From the NCBI RefSeq assembly GCF_037126465.1, contig NC_088201.1, forward strand, positions 196,610,403 to 196,674,402: DNA of 64,000 bases, written 5' to 3'. The notes beneath the pieces were generated by a model that was not told the origin of the DNA, did no database searches, and saw nothing but the letters and a program-made list of their open reading frames with translations. The stretch's first letter is position 1; each line of letters begins with the position of its first letter. This stretch comes from Ornithodoros turicata. Taxonomy: Eukaryota > Arthropoda > Arachnida > Ixodida > Argasidae. Shown piece after piece: positions 21,679 to 31,752 of the stretch. A program made the position numbers and the translations under genes.

Positions 21679-22869
21679 CTGAAACAGATTGGAACCGAAC
21701 AAATTATGCAGGGTCAAGAACACGTAAAACATGTTCAATAATGACGACACTGTGCAAGTAACACACCATCGACAAGTCATACGCATATGAAGCACATGAT
21801 ATGTCCTATAAGCATGTTCTTAGATCTTTTCACCTAGAACACAAAATTTACAGCAGAACGGTTTAGCATTCAGTACTTTGAAGCATTGAAGCAGGACAAT
21901 GAAGTAAATCAAACATATCAGTAAGATAATTTACCTCCAGGCTGCATTAGTGGGCATATGCGCACGGAGCTTGCTCACTTTCTTTTAGCCAGCAGAAGCT
22001 TCAAGTAACGGTGCCTGGAAATAGTACACAGGATCATTTCCCTTTTCGCGTGCAAGAAGGCGAAAGTACGCGTCTTCTGGGAGTACCCCAGGCAAACATT
22101 CTTTGAACAGGTACCAGTTGAACTGTGTTATCGAACAGGGACCAGTTCAACCGGTTTCAGCTCAACTGGTACCAGTTGGGACAACTAGTCCCTGTTTGAT
22201 AACACAGTTCACCCAATCCCAGTTGAGACTGGGGCCAGTTGCAAACCTAATTGTTGAGCTGGGACACATTGAAGTGGCTTCACTTAAAGTTGCCTACTCG
22301 GACAGAGCCTAGCTGATAGGCGACTGGTGCCACTTTGCAGGATCGCTGTTCCCAGCAATGACACATCCAAAGAACTGCGATGCAAAATTGCATTTCATTT
22401 GTAATCAAACATTACACATATTCTATTGTACATGTAGCATAACTATAACGTAATTAAACTATAGCAGTAGAGGAACTACAGAGTTACATGGAATAGATAA
22501 TAGTTCATAGCTGATGGGTCCCTTGCTTGACTGCCTTGTAGTCAACTTGAATCATTCAATAAAATATCTGAGATGTTCTTAATAGCACATGATGGATCAA
22601 CGTTTTCCTTTGAGCCCAAGCAGCTTCAGGTTTCTGGAACGTTGAAAAGGCACAAGTAAATATGCATTCAATTGCAACATGTAATTGTAGTGTGTGCCAA
22701 GAGAGTCACTCAATTTCAGCACTCGTGGCCTCGGAAAGCACGCAAATTTCTCAACATTTCAGCTGTGGAGTAGTTGGACATTTTAACTAAGAGATTCGGC
22801 GGCTTTCGAGGGCAATGAGTACTACTCTGGCGCACTACGCTAGTTCGAGAACATTCGTGGTGTGAAGGA
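21679..22869. other. Mostly non-coding, with an ACCAGTT palindrome
   Basis: An inverted repeat spans about 22,112-22,215, its arms reading GAACTGTGTTATCGAACAGG and the inverse. The area is dense in ACCAGTT/AACTGG words, like those in block B at 2,115-2,190 and 23,480-23,545. No gene recognised. Confidence 0.5.
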
Positions 22870-23073
22870 TCTAAAACGCAAGAATGAACGAAAAAATTGA
22901 AAAAGAGAAACACGAGTATGAAATAAGTTGCTGGTAATGTTAACTAGTTACTCGTACATGTTACTCGTAAAACGGCATGCACTTACAGGTGCCATGAACG
23001 TGACGCGGAACAAAGAGATGAGGGTCTACTAGAAGTAATATTTCGAAATGGTGCACAAGGGAAAAGCAATTAA
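22870..23073. repeat. Right arm, block C
   Basis: Reverse complement of 6,192-6,398. It lies internal to block B, keeping the arm order. Confidence 0.75.
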
Positions 23074-23227
23074 GCATAGTACTCACGATAGAGCGGTCTC
23101 CACAGTTGTAGTCTAGCTGTAATCCTATAACACCCGCCCGCCCGGCCGCTGGCGCTCATTGTACTGTCGTAAGTTACAGAAAAACTCTTTAGATTATAAA
23201 ACCAATCCTACGAGCAAAATAACGAGC

Positions 23228-23924
23228 AAAAAGCGCTGTACAGGCATGCTGCTAAGCAAGCGACCGTTGCACAGTAAACGCATCATTCATCACGGGAGCA
23301 GGAACGCACAAAATACAAATATAAGAATTCCAAAATAACTTTCGTTAACGCTAACAAACTTTACCAAAAATTGAAACATGATTTTTTTGTACTAATAAAA
23401 TTACTTTAACTTCGCCCTGCAATCTTCATATTAACATGTCATGGCACTGAAACCGAAACTTCCCCCAAACATGTAAACTGGTCCAGTTCGAACTGGCTCC
23501 ACCTCATTTCCAATTGCTCACCAGTCCAGCTTGAACTGGTACCATCTAATGAAATACTATATGCATGTATACATTTACAGCAATCAGCCATTTATTAAAA
23601 TTCACTATTCCCAGCAAGCGTAGCACAATGTCAGATACTGGGATGCAATGTGAAAGTGCGGCAGACCATGCTGTAAAATCTACAGCCATTTGACCGTAAT
23701 CAGGATTACGGACACACTACCGTCTTATGTACGGTGACAACCGTCATAATTACGGCATATTTCATTGGTGCCGTATTAATTACACTACTTGGACCGTATT
23801 TCCAATTACGGTAGCCAACCTGTTCTTTTTACGGGAAAGAATAGATTTTGACCGTAAAATTTACGGCAATTTTTTACAGTGCAAGTAGCAAAGATTGGCT
23901 GTACTGTGTAAAGCATGGCTGTAC
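23228..23924. repeat. Right arm, block B
   Basis: Reverse complement of 1,734-2,432. It includes the CCGTAA-rich MITE at 23,671-23,880 at the corresponding place, so the MITE was there before the two arms arose or separated. Confidence 0.85.
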
Positions 23925-24991
23925 GGCCCCAAAGAACACACGCGGTCCTGAGGATGTCCCCAAAGTGTCATCGTGTCCTCTTCCTTCGATATGAATCCGC
24001 AGAGCGTCCTGAGGACGATACTCGCGGATTGTCCGCGAAGAGTCATTCAAGCACGTCCTGTGCGTGTCCCTGTGGGCAACTGACTGGATGAGAAATATTT
24101 TGTATAGTTTACCTGCTAAGATTCCCCAAATACTGAGTGATACATTTGTTTTGTTTTTGGGTCGATCTCTGGGGCTGAATGGCATTTGTCATAAATGAAG
24201 CGCGGTCCTCTGTAAGATTCCTCTTCCCAGGAAAATGTGACTGTCTACGACACATGGAGCATTTACCACGAAAAAGACAGAAATGCGCGATTCTTTTGCA
24301 CTGTTTTTGACCTCCCAAGGTCCCACCGAATGTCTCAAACCAAATGGAGTAAGAAACATAGCATTTCCATTGATGGGGAGTTAATACTCTAAGCAATTCC
24401 TCGTTTGTTGTGTTATTTGTTTGCATAATTGAATTAAACTTAGCAGCTCACCCTTCGTTTTTAATTCGGATGTGACTAAGGCTCTCAAATTAGCGGGAGG
24501 ACGCGTAACAAGCAATAAATAGTATCTGTTTCTGTTCGGAGGGAAAGTCCAGTACCTTTTGAAGTGCGTTTCTCGGACACAGTGCTCCTGGAAATCTTTG
24601 ATATTTCTTTCTGCTTGCTTTATAAACCGCCGCGCTCTTTGTCCGTTGTGAGAAATACGCTAAACAAATAAAAAGCAGCAAACGAAAAGCTGGTGACTAA
24701 GGTTGAGTAAGTGCCGGAAAGAGAAAAACGGCCTTGTACTCAAAATGGGCCCCATTTCGCTAATAAATAAATACATAAATCAACAAAATGAGATATCCTG
24801 TTTTGCTCCTAAAACCTGACTGGTGGTGTTTTTGGGACACTTCCTGAGGAGCTTCTGGGGATGGCCCGAGGCGTTGCATTTTAACGCTTTTCTGACAAAC
24901 TGAGGACCATACGGGGATGTCCGAGGGATGTTATTCCTGTCCCAATAGAACATTCCTGGGATGACCTGAGAATATCATTGTGTTCTTGGGG
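23925..24991. mobile_element. 1.07-kb insertion with CCCC(C)AA(A)GAACAC ends
   Basis: This segment is absent from the left arm, where blocks A and B are contiguous at 1,733/1,734. Its ends are short inverted repeats (CCCCAAAGAACAC and CCCCCAAGAACAC). Its margins are rich in GTCCTGAGGA-like words, the same vocabulary as at the ends of the 4.28-kb element at 35,142-39,423. No transposase frame or clear target-site duplication is visible. It is probably a non-autonomous relative of that element. Confidence 0.65.
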
Positions 24992-26755
24992 GCGTGTGTT
25001 GGATACCTGTGTCAAGGTAATGTTTATAGTGCCTGAGTAGGACGAAAATTGTATATTCTTCTACTAGATTAGGTCGCAAGGATAATTTTATGATAGTTCA
25101 AAAGACGATTACTTCCAATTCAATTTATTAAATTTTGTAATGTTTGTTGTTTGATAGTTTGTTTCGATATTATTTTCCTGTATCTGTGTGTTGTTTACAC
25201 GTTCGCAGATGCGTCATTTAGAATGTTTCTCTGCTATTCAGTGTTAAGTCCATGTATGTTTATCGTTTTGATAGATTGTTTTAGATTATTTTACCTTTGT
25301 GTACCTCTTCTTTACGTGTTCGATGGTGCATTGTTTTGGCTCTCTCTTAGCTCTTGATCGTGTTTTTCATTATTTCCTTGCATATATCTATTGTTTATGC
25401 GTGGATGATGCGCCGTTCAGAGTGTTTCTCTGCTATTCAGCGTTAGCTCTGTGCTAGTCGCGGTATTACATTCGTCATTTTTCTCGTTTTGATACATTCT
25501 TTTTTCAATTATTTTCCTGTACGTATCCCGTGTTTGGATGATGCATGGGTTTGGCTCTCTATTGGCTGTTGATCGTGTTTCTCGTTATTTCGTTGCATAT
25601 GCGCTATTCACGTCATAAAAAAGTTATTAATTGTGTCGTGTTGGAATATTCTATTAGCTTCCCATATTCTTTATTATGTGTATTGCGTTTCTTCCGTTTC
25701 ATGTTTTGGTTGGGTTTTTTTCTTGTTTACGCAGACTTTCAACATAATTCCTGGCACTATTGCTTTAATATATTTAATCTTGTACTTTTGTGTATGGCTA
25801 TCCTTTGTAAAGCTATACTTGCATGTAAACCACTCACGCACCGCCTGAAAAAATTGCGAACGAAGTCGGCCCAGGGTGAAAATCGCGAGTGAAGTCGTCC
25901 CAGGTGTGACGGCACCAACGTTTGGTGTGTTTGCCGGTGTGCATGTTCCTACTTTTATGTAAACCGACCACCGTGTACTGTTGTAGCAGGGAAAAATGTG
26001 AATGAATTCGGCCCAGGTGTGCATGCATCTATTTGCGTGTAAACCGTGTACTGCACCACCTGAAAAAGTTATGAAAGAAGTCAGCAGAGGCAGAAAAATT
26101 GCCAAAGAAGTTGACCCAGGAGTGACGGTATCATCGCTAGGCTGGGATGCCAGTGTGCATGTCCCTACTTGTGTGTAAGCCTCTCACACACCGTCTGAAA
26201 AAATTGCGAACGAAGTCGGCCCAGGTGGAAAAATTGTCAAAGAACTCCTAGAAATTGTCCAAGAACCTATGCGAAAAAAAAAACAGAACGATAAGGGCAC
26301 GCGCACCCCTCAGACTCGCCGGTATGCACTCGTACAGCTCCTCACCGCGTGTACTTGCATGTAAACCACTTACCCACCACCTGAAAAATTGCGAACGAAG
26401 CCGGCCCAGGGTGAAAAATGTAAATGAATTCGGCCCAGGTGTTGTCAGTGTGCATGCCCCTACTTACATGTAAATCACTCACACACCACCTGAAAAAAAT
26501 GCGAACGAAGTTGACCAAGGCGGAAAAATCGCCAGAGAGGCTGGCCGAGGGTGAAAAATACACGACGATAAGGGCACGCCCAGCCCTTCAGACCGCTCGT
26601 AAAATCCCGGACAGCCCCTCACCCCCGCAGCACCAACCGCGCGCTGGGAAAAAAATCGTGAGAGAAGCCGGCCCAGGTTGAAAAATGCCCGATGATAAAC
26701 GAAGGCCCTCCGCCAACTTCACCGATCACTTCATAAGAACCTGATTAACTGTGCC
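24992..26755. repeat. Right arm, block A
   Basis: Reverse complement of 1-1,733, ending in CTGATTAACTGTGCC at 26,755. The following sequence (ATGTTGATATATT) has no counterpart in the window. The iterated box array occupies about 25,830-26,690. Confidence 0.85.
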
Positions 26756-27049
26756 ATGTTGATATATTATATGTTGTGCTTGAAGTTACTTACATCTATC
26801 AGAACTTAAAAGTAAAACTTCTTTATGGTGCTCACAAATAATAATGTGAGACTTTTTATAATAAAACTTTCAATATTGATTGTAATCGTATTGATTAAAA
26901 ATATATTCTTTGATTAAATGTGCTATCCCATTTGAAGTTCTGATTCATTGAAAACTTGTGTGATTACCACTAATAAAAATATTGTGTATGATGTGTGATA
27001 CCCCTTCAATGCTAATGCATCATACCTGTAATAATTAGAACCTTTTGTT
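26756..27049. other. AT-rich, no gene
   Basis: Low-complexity AT-rich sequence without coding potential. Confidence 0.4.
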
Positions 27050-27405
27050 ACGTGTATCGTATTGTGTTTCTTCTGCATCAGATTTTTGGCTAGGTTCTTC
27101 TCCTTCGCACAGAGTCATAACGTAATTCCCGACAGTAACGACCTTAATAAATGTATTTTCACATGTACTTTTATGTATGGCTATCCTTTGCATGTAAACC
27201 GCCTACTGCACACCCGTTGTAGCGAGAAAAAATTTACGATTGAAATCGGCACAGATCGAAAAATGGGAAAAGAAGTCGGCCCGGGCTGAAAAATGTAAGA
27301 GGGTAAGCGCGCACGCAGCTCTCCCCCACCGGTAAGAGCGCGGACAACCCTTCGCCCACACGCCGCGCGGGAAAAAATACGCGAGTGAAGTCGGCCCAGA
27401 CGCGC
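27050..27405. repeat. Extra, solitary copy of the block A end
   Basis: A degenerate copy in the same orientation as the right arm. ACTTTTATGTATGGCTATCC and the following TTTGCATGTAAACCG match 25,786-25,840, and boxes of the AAGTCGGCCC type recur at ~27,264 and ~27,388. It shows that these terminal sequences belong to a repeated family rather than one unique duplication. Confidence 0.65.
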
Positions 27406-27419
27406 CTGGCCGTTGCTAC

Positions 27420-27800
27420 GGGCCTGGGGGGTCGTTGCTATGGGCTAACTGGACCAGACTGAATACTACTTCCGTGCATGCCAGTGTGACTGGGTACCCA
27501 CTGCGAACAGAGGCCAAGACTCTAGAATAGAAGTCGGTTGGATTTGGAACTATCATTGTGTCCAGGCAGCTGATTATTCTGGCACAATAATCTGCCAGAA
27601 TTTCTAGCGCTGCCTTACTGTCCGTGATCACAGTCCACGCGCCGGGCGCTGATCCCGCAATGTGCTTTAACGCGGTCAGTTTGGCGGAGAGCTTGGACTC
27701 GTTTCGTAGCGGTGGTTCTGTGCCACTTGAAGGTTTTCATATGCGATATAAAAGGCTCATGTTGATCCGCCTTGAGGCACTGAGTCATCGGTGCAGTGAC
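27420..27800 (-). pseudogene. LINE RNase H fragment
   Basis: On the minus strand the core reads AWTVITDSKAALEILADY, the second aspartate motif of LINE-type RNase H. It is preceded in another frame by a degenerate first motif (CTDDSV where YTDGS is usual). Frames are broken and no reverse transcriptase is adjacent. It is likely a remnant of an I- or R1-like LINE. Confidence 0.6.
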
Positions 27801-28064
27801 AGCACCAGTCGTCAACAGCACAAGTGCAGTGAGCATGCTGCGTCGAGAGTAAGCTGAGCTAGGGTGTTCCAGGGTAAGTTGATGAGCAACACCGGAAAGA
27901 ACAGTGTTTTGCTTCAGAAGACCAGGAATGTGGACACGTACAGGAGGCCTACAAAGAGTCCACATTGTTTGGGCATAGGAATGCACTCATGGTGGGCAGG
28001 CACATTTTCAGGCTGTCAGCAGCAGATGGGTCAAAGTCGCCATATTCCTATAGGCAAAATACAA

Positions 28065-29522
28065 TGTAAAAAAACGACGACGACGAAGTTGTATCGCGGA
28101 CCACACGCATCTTCCATTCGATTCATGACCATTAAAGAAGCACAACGTCTGTGACCAGTTGTCCGATTGCTTACATTTTGGTGCCGAACCCCGGGCAGAA
28201 GACTACTCAGGAAAGCATTTGGCAACTGGACCGTGCCCCATGGATCGTCTCAATCAGTTAAGAGAACCTGTCCGTGAAAGGGTTGCGAAGCTTACTTCGG
28301 AGATCATAGCATCTCTCCAGGAAATTCCTTCCTACAAGACCCTGCAGCTGAAGCTCGCACTACTAACCCGTCACGCCACAAAACTCCGTTATCTGGACGA
28401 ACAGATATCAGCCATCATAGACTTGGACGACATCGAAACCGAAGCAGAGGGCTGCGACATGTATCTGGAGATGATAGTAACTGCTCAAGTGCGCGCTAGC
28501 AAGGTTCTGGAATGTTCAAGAGGTACCTCAATGACTGCAAAAAGGCCTACCTTGAACACTACACGATTTGCGCAAGACGATCCAGAACGATCCACAACAG
28601 AACCTTTTCAGGAATCGCTTCAACGCTTGAACGACAGAAGACAATATAGCGACAACCCTGAATTCGTTGTACTGGCATCAAGTGACTGCTCCGCAACTCA
28701 GATTGAGCGTCAAACCATGGAAACTTGCGGAATGAAAATCCCAGGTGCTGCAGTAGGCCAGGTTCAAAACGGGGATACGATGTGTAGTCTCAAGATCTCC
28801 GCTGATGACGTCTTGACTGGTAACGGAAGAACCTGCGAAGAATGCGAACACCTCACGTATCAGGGAAATCATGAAGTCTCCTGTACCACATCAGCGAAGC
28901 AGACGTTACATCCAACTATGACTTTGGTAGACTCTTCCGACGTCTACGACGGCGGACATCCTACGACCTCTTCCAGTGACATTGCCGCCCAGGCTGCTGC
29001 AACTAACCCCATCCTTGTGAACAAGAAAGGCAATATATGGGCGGATGTTCATGTCAGTCTACGTCCTATCACGCTTCGTGGGAGGAACTGTTCCCTACCT
29101 CACTTCGTCTTGCTACGTCTTCATCGGAACATTCATGTGAGGTCACAGGGTCACCACGCACATCTCTCACGTAAGGGTTGGATACTGGGAGCACCTTCAA
29201 ATAGCCATGATTCTTCGCAAGTGCCTCAGCTAACAGCGCCAGACAAGATCGTTCAGCCTATGTGGTTCTCTACAGGACTTGTAGGACTACCATTAGAGCC
29301 CGACTGAAGACCACTCGCTTTTGTACATCGGTTTTGTTAAGTTTTTGTGTTATACGTTTCGTGTTTATGTATATCGTATCGTGGATATCGTCTAACCTTT
29401 GGCGCCGGGAGTGTAAAAAAACGACGACGACGAAGTTGTATCGCGGACCACACGCATCTTCCATTCGATTCATGACCATTAAAGAAGCACAACGTCTGTG
29501 ACCAGTTGTCCGATTGCTTACA
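28065..29522 (+). mobile_element. Short BEL/Pao LTR element lacking pol
   Basis: Two 111-bp LTRs (TGTAAAAAAACGACG...GATTGCTTACA) at 28,065-28,175 and 29,412-29,522 appear identical. They are flanked by an exact 5-bp duplication TACAA (28,060-28,064 and 29,523-29,527), which lies inside the Gypsy 5' LTR. The primer-binding site TGGTGCCGAACCCCGGG follows the 5' LTR. Only a gag-like frame is present, so it would depend on pol from another copy. Near-identical LTRs suggest recent insertion. Confidence 0.92.
28240..29307 (+). CDS. BEL/Pao Gag N-terminal-like protein
   Basis: The frame is open from 28,159 but probably starts at the internal ATG at 28,240 (MDRLNQLREPVRERV). The first ~100 residues have the helical, R/K/E-rich layout of BEL/Pao Gag: REPVRERVAKL, LALLTRHATKLRYLD, and IDLDDIETEAE. 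The remainder is polar and repeat-free and lacks protease, RT or integrase motifs. There is no CCHC knuckle, though a CEECEH cysteine cluster is at about residue 207. It may be a chimera of gag and unrelated filler sequence in a deleted element. Confidence 0.65.
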   Translation: MDRLNQLREPVRERVAKLTSEIIASLQEIPSYKTLQLKLALLTRHATKLRYLDEQISAIIDLDDIETEAEGCDMYLEMIVTAQVRASKVLECSRGTSMTAKRPTLNTTRFAQDDPERSTTEPFQESLQRLNDRRQYSDNPEFVVLASSDCSATQIERQTMETCGMKIPGAAVGQVQNGDTMCSLKISADDVLTGNGRTCEECEHLTYQGNHEVSCTTSAKQTLHPTMTLVDSSDVYDGGHPTTSSSDIAAQAAATNPILVNKKGNIWADVHVSLRPITLRGRNCSLPHFVLLRLHRNIHVRSQGHHAHLSRKGWILGAPSNSHDSSQVPQLTAPDKIVQPMWFSTGLVGLPLEPD

Positions 29523-29789
29523 TACAAGATTTAGTTTCGGTTTCACGCTTATAGGTTGGCAACCATGTTACAGGCAGAGAGAGCATACACTGCCCGAGGA
29601 GCAACGGACAGAAGATGATCACACGCAGCAACGCTCTACGCGTACTCTAAGTCTATGTCTAATCTACTCATATATGTGTGTGTAATGCAAGAGAAATAAA
29701 TCCAACTCGTTTGAAGCCTACAGAAATCAGAAGTGGGATCGACTCGCCATTTTCATCATCAGAACAAGGTGGGCTTTGATTGAGTTGGA

Positions 29790-30230
29790 TTGCGAAGTAT
29801 GCTCACACGCCGTGCATCAAATAACGTGGACGCTCCGCGAACGACGGATGGGACGCCGATAGGATTCAGCACTACTGTTGACCAAAACCTGGCGAACGTA
29901 GCCGACGACAACGTACAAGTCGTTAGCAGCCACACGAATGGAGAACAGGGCGCGGACAGTGAGGCAACACCGTCAAGTGGGCTTCACGGCACGACTCACA
30001 TCGGACACCACATCAGCGTTGATGCTGGCACAAGAGCACCGAGCAACGGCAACAGCGAGACGTTTTTGATATTCAGTCACTTATGCAAGCCGCAGTGCAA
30101 GCAGCGGTTAGAGAAGCTATGGACGGGGCTCGACAACTCTACGAATCACCCCGGCCACAGCAACGTACTATTGCCAGCGATGAGTCATCACCGGTCGGGT
30201 ACCTCACTTCAGCGAGTGCGAACCTTATAC
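29790..30230 (+). pseudogene. Gypsy gag, N-terminal part
   Basis: Starts at MLTRRASNNVDAPRT (ATG near 29,799) and is polar and low-complexity. It shifts frame near 30,080 into a helical MQAAVQAAVREAMDG segment. It is cut at 30,230 by the P-like insertion and resumes at 31,753. Confidence 0.7.
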
Positions 30231-31752
30231 CACGGTCCCTTGATAGCTTTCTGATCACGCAGCTCCGTCAAAAAGTTGGCCTAGGGACAACGGGAGCCGC
30301 ATGGCGGCGCCGCGATCGGAACCCGGTAGAATCTCCCGCTCGGGCCAGCCATGGGAACGGCAGACGCAGTGTTGTTTTTGTGCTTTTCCAAACATCCTAA
30401 AAGAAAATTATTTGTTGCGATGGCTTTCTGCTACCTTGCAGCAGCTGTAATGTGAATAATCGTTTTCTGTTTGCGGAAAGCTGCTGCCGATCACTTCGAC
30501 TGGCACGGATGTATTGTCGCGAGTCTCATATCTTCAAACCCTCAACCGGAGATTCAAGCGCCGTTTATGTGCATAGGGCACGGTGGTAAGGTGATCCGTA
30601 CTTTATTTAGCGCGTAGAGGAGCTTCTGCAGTTAATCGCAGACAGTTACTGCGCCCATGACGGCGTACTAATTGACGCGATCGGCCGATCGCAATCACAC
30701 CAGTCTCTTTTACGTGGTACCAGATGACTTACTCTCAGTTGTTGCCGCGAAGCTAATGAAGACATAAGTATGGTTTATAAAAGGATCTCGACTGACTCAG
30801 TCACGAAATTTAGCCGCTGTGTCCTTGTCGTTCATCTCTTGTTTTAGTCATCTCGTGTCTACCTTATTTCTTTTCCGATACTTAAAGGAACCGCCATGTG
30901 TTCGACATGCTTCCGTGAATCAATCTCGAGCAGCATTTTTATCCTGCCATGCAAAACAACTTTAATAATGCGTACTTTATTTAGTGCGTAGAGCACTTTC
31001 TACGGTTAATCGCAGACAGTTACATGACCGCTTAGTATTTGACGCGATCGGTCGGTCGCGATTACACGATTATTGCACCAGTTAACATCCCTGGGAGCCA
31101 AATCAGCTCAAAAGCCCCAGTTGCCTGAGCAATTTTCTTTAAGATTCTATCCATAAAAGCACTGAGTTCGTTGGTGGTGTCAACGGCGCACGCTTTCTTT
31201 TTACGGGGCCGTTTCCCTGGGCTCGTCTCACGGAACTGCTTCGCAGTTTCGGCGTACTCAGATAGGGCGGCAGCTGTCATATGCGCGGCACTGCATCTTC
31301 TCGAAGCTTTGGCTTTCCCCGCTTGTGTAGCACTTTATCGCCGTTGATGACGAGTTCGTCGTGCCACACGACGTCGCTGTGGTCAAAGTGCTTCTCGCAG
31401 ACACGTGTGTGAGGAGAGTCAAAACTGAAGCGGCCACCTTCAATGCGAGGAATGGCACGTTTCCACTTCTCACGCTTTGTCAGGATCCGCAGGAAATGCG
31501 AACATGGATACCTTGCCACCTCTCTGATACCCAGAGCGACATGTCGTAACACAGCGTGTTTCTGGCATGCTGCTAGCACACAGTTATCACGTGATAACAG
31601 CCGAAACACGTGTACTGCAATGGGAGACGCCAGGCGTTTCCCTCCCGGGTTCCGATGGCAGCGCCACCACGCGGGCGCTCCGGTCCCTCGGCAAAGCTTC
31701 CCCATAGAGTTACGGAGAAGCTGCGTGACCAGGAAGCTATCAAGGGACCGTG
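30231..31752 (-). mobile_element. P-like THAP element inside Gypsy gag
   Basis: A perfect 19-bp terminal inverted repeat, CACGGTCCCTTGATAGCTT, lies at both ends. The flanking duplication is CTTATAC (30,224-30,230 and 31,753-31,759), 7 bp exact. It encodes a minus-strand THAP domain near its right end, placing it with P-like elements. At 1,522 bp it is too short for a full transposase. Two ~105-bp direct repeats, about 30,594-30,700 and 30,965-31,075, occupy the middle. Confidence 0.85.
31277..31581 (-). pseudogene. THAP domain of the P-like element
   Basis: Minus-strand coding starts near 31,575 with MPETRCVTTCRSGYQ, giving the first two zinc-ligand cysteines. One base is out of register near 31,475. 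The domain then continues with REKWKRAIPRIEGG, TRVCEKHF (third and fourth ligands) and LREDAVPRI. A basic tail with KRPRKKK follows in another frame at 31,062-31,280. The catalytic transposase domains are missing. Confidence 0.75.

Noticed and set aside
1..26755. Interpretation of the big inverted repeat as a Polinton
   Set aside because: The size would fit, but no Polinton gene lies between the arms and the termini lack the usual Polinton look; the real Polinton remnant is at 52.3-57.9 kb.
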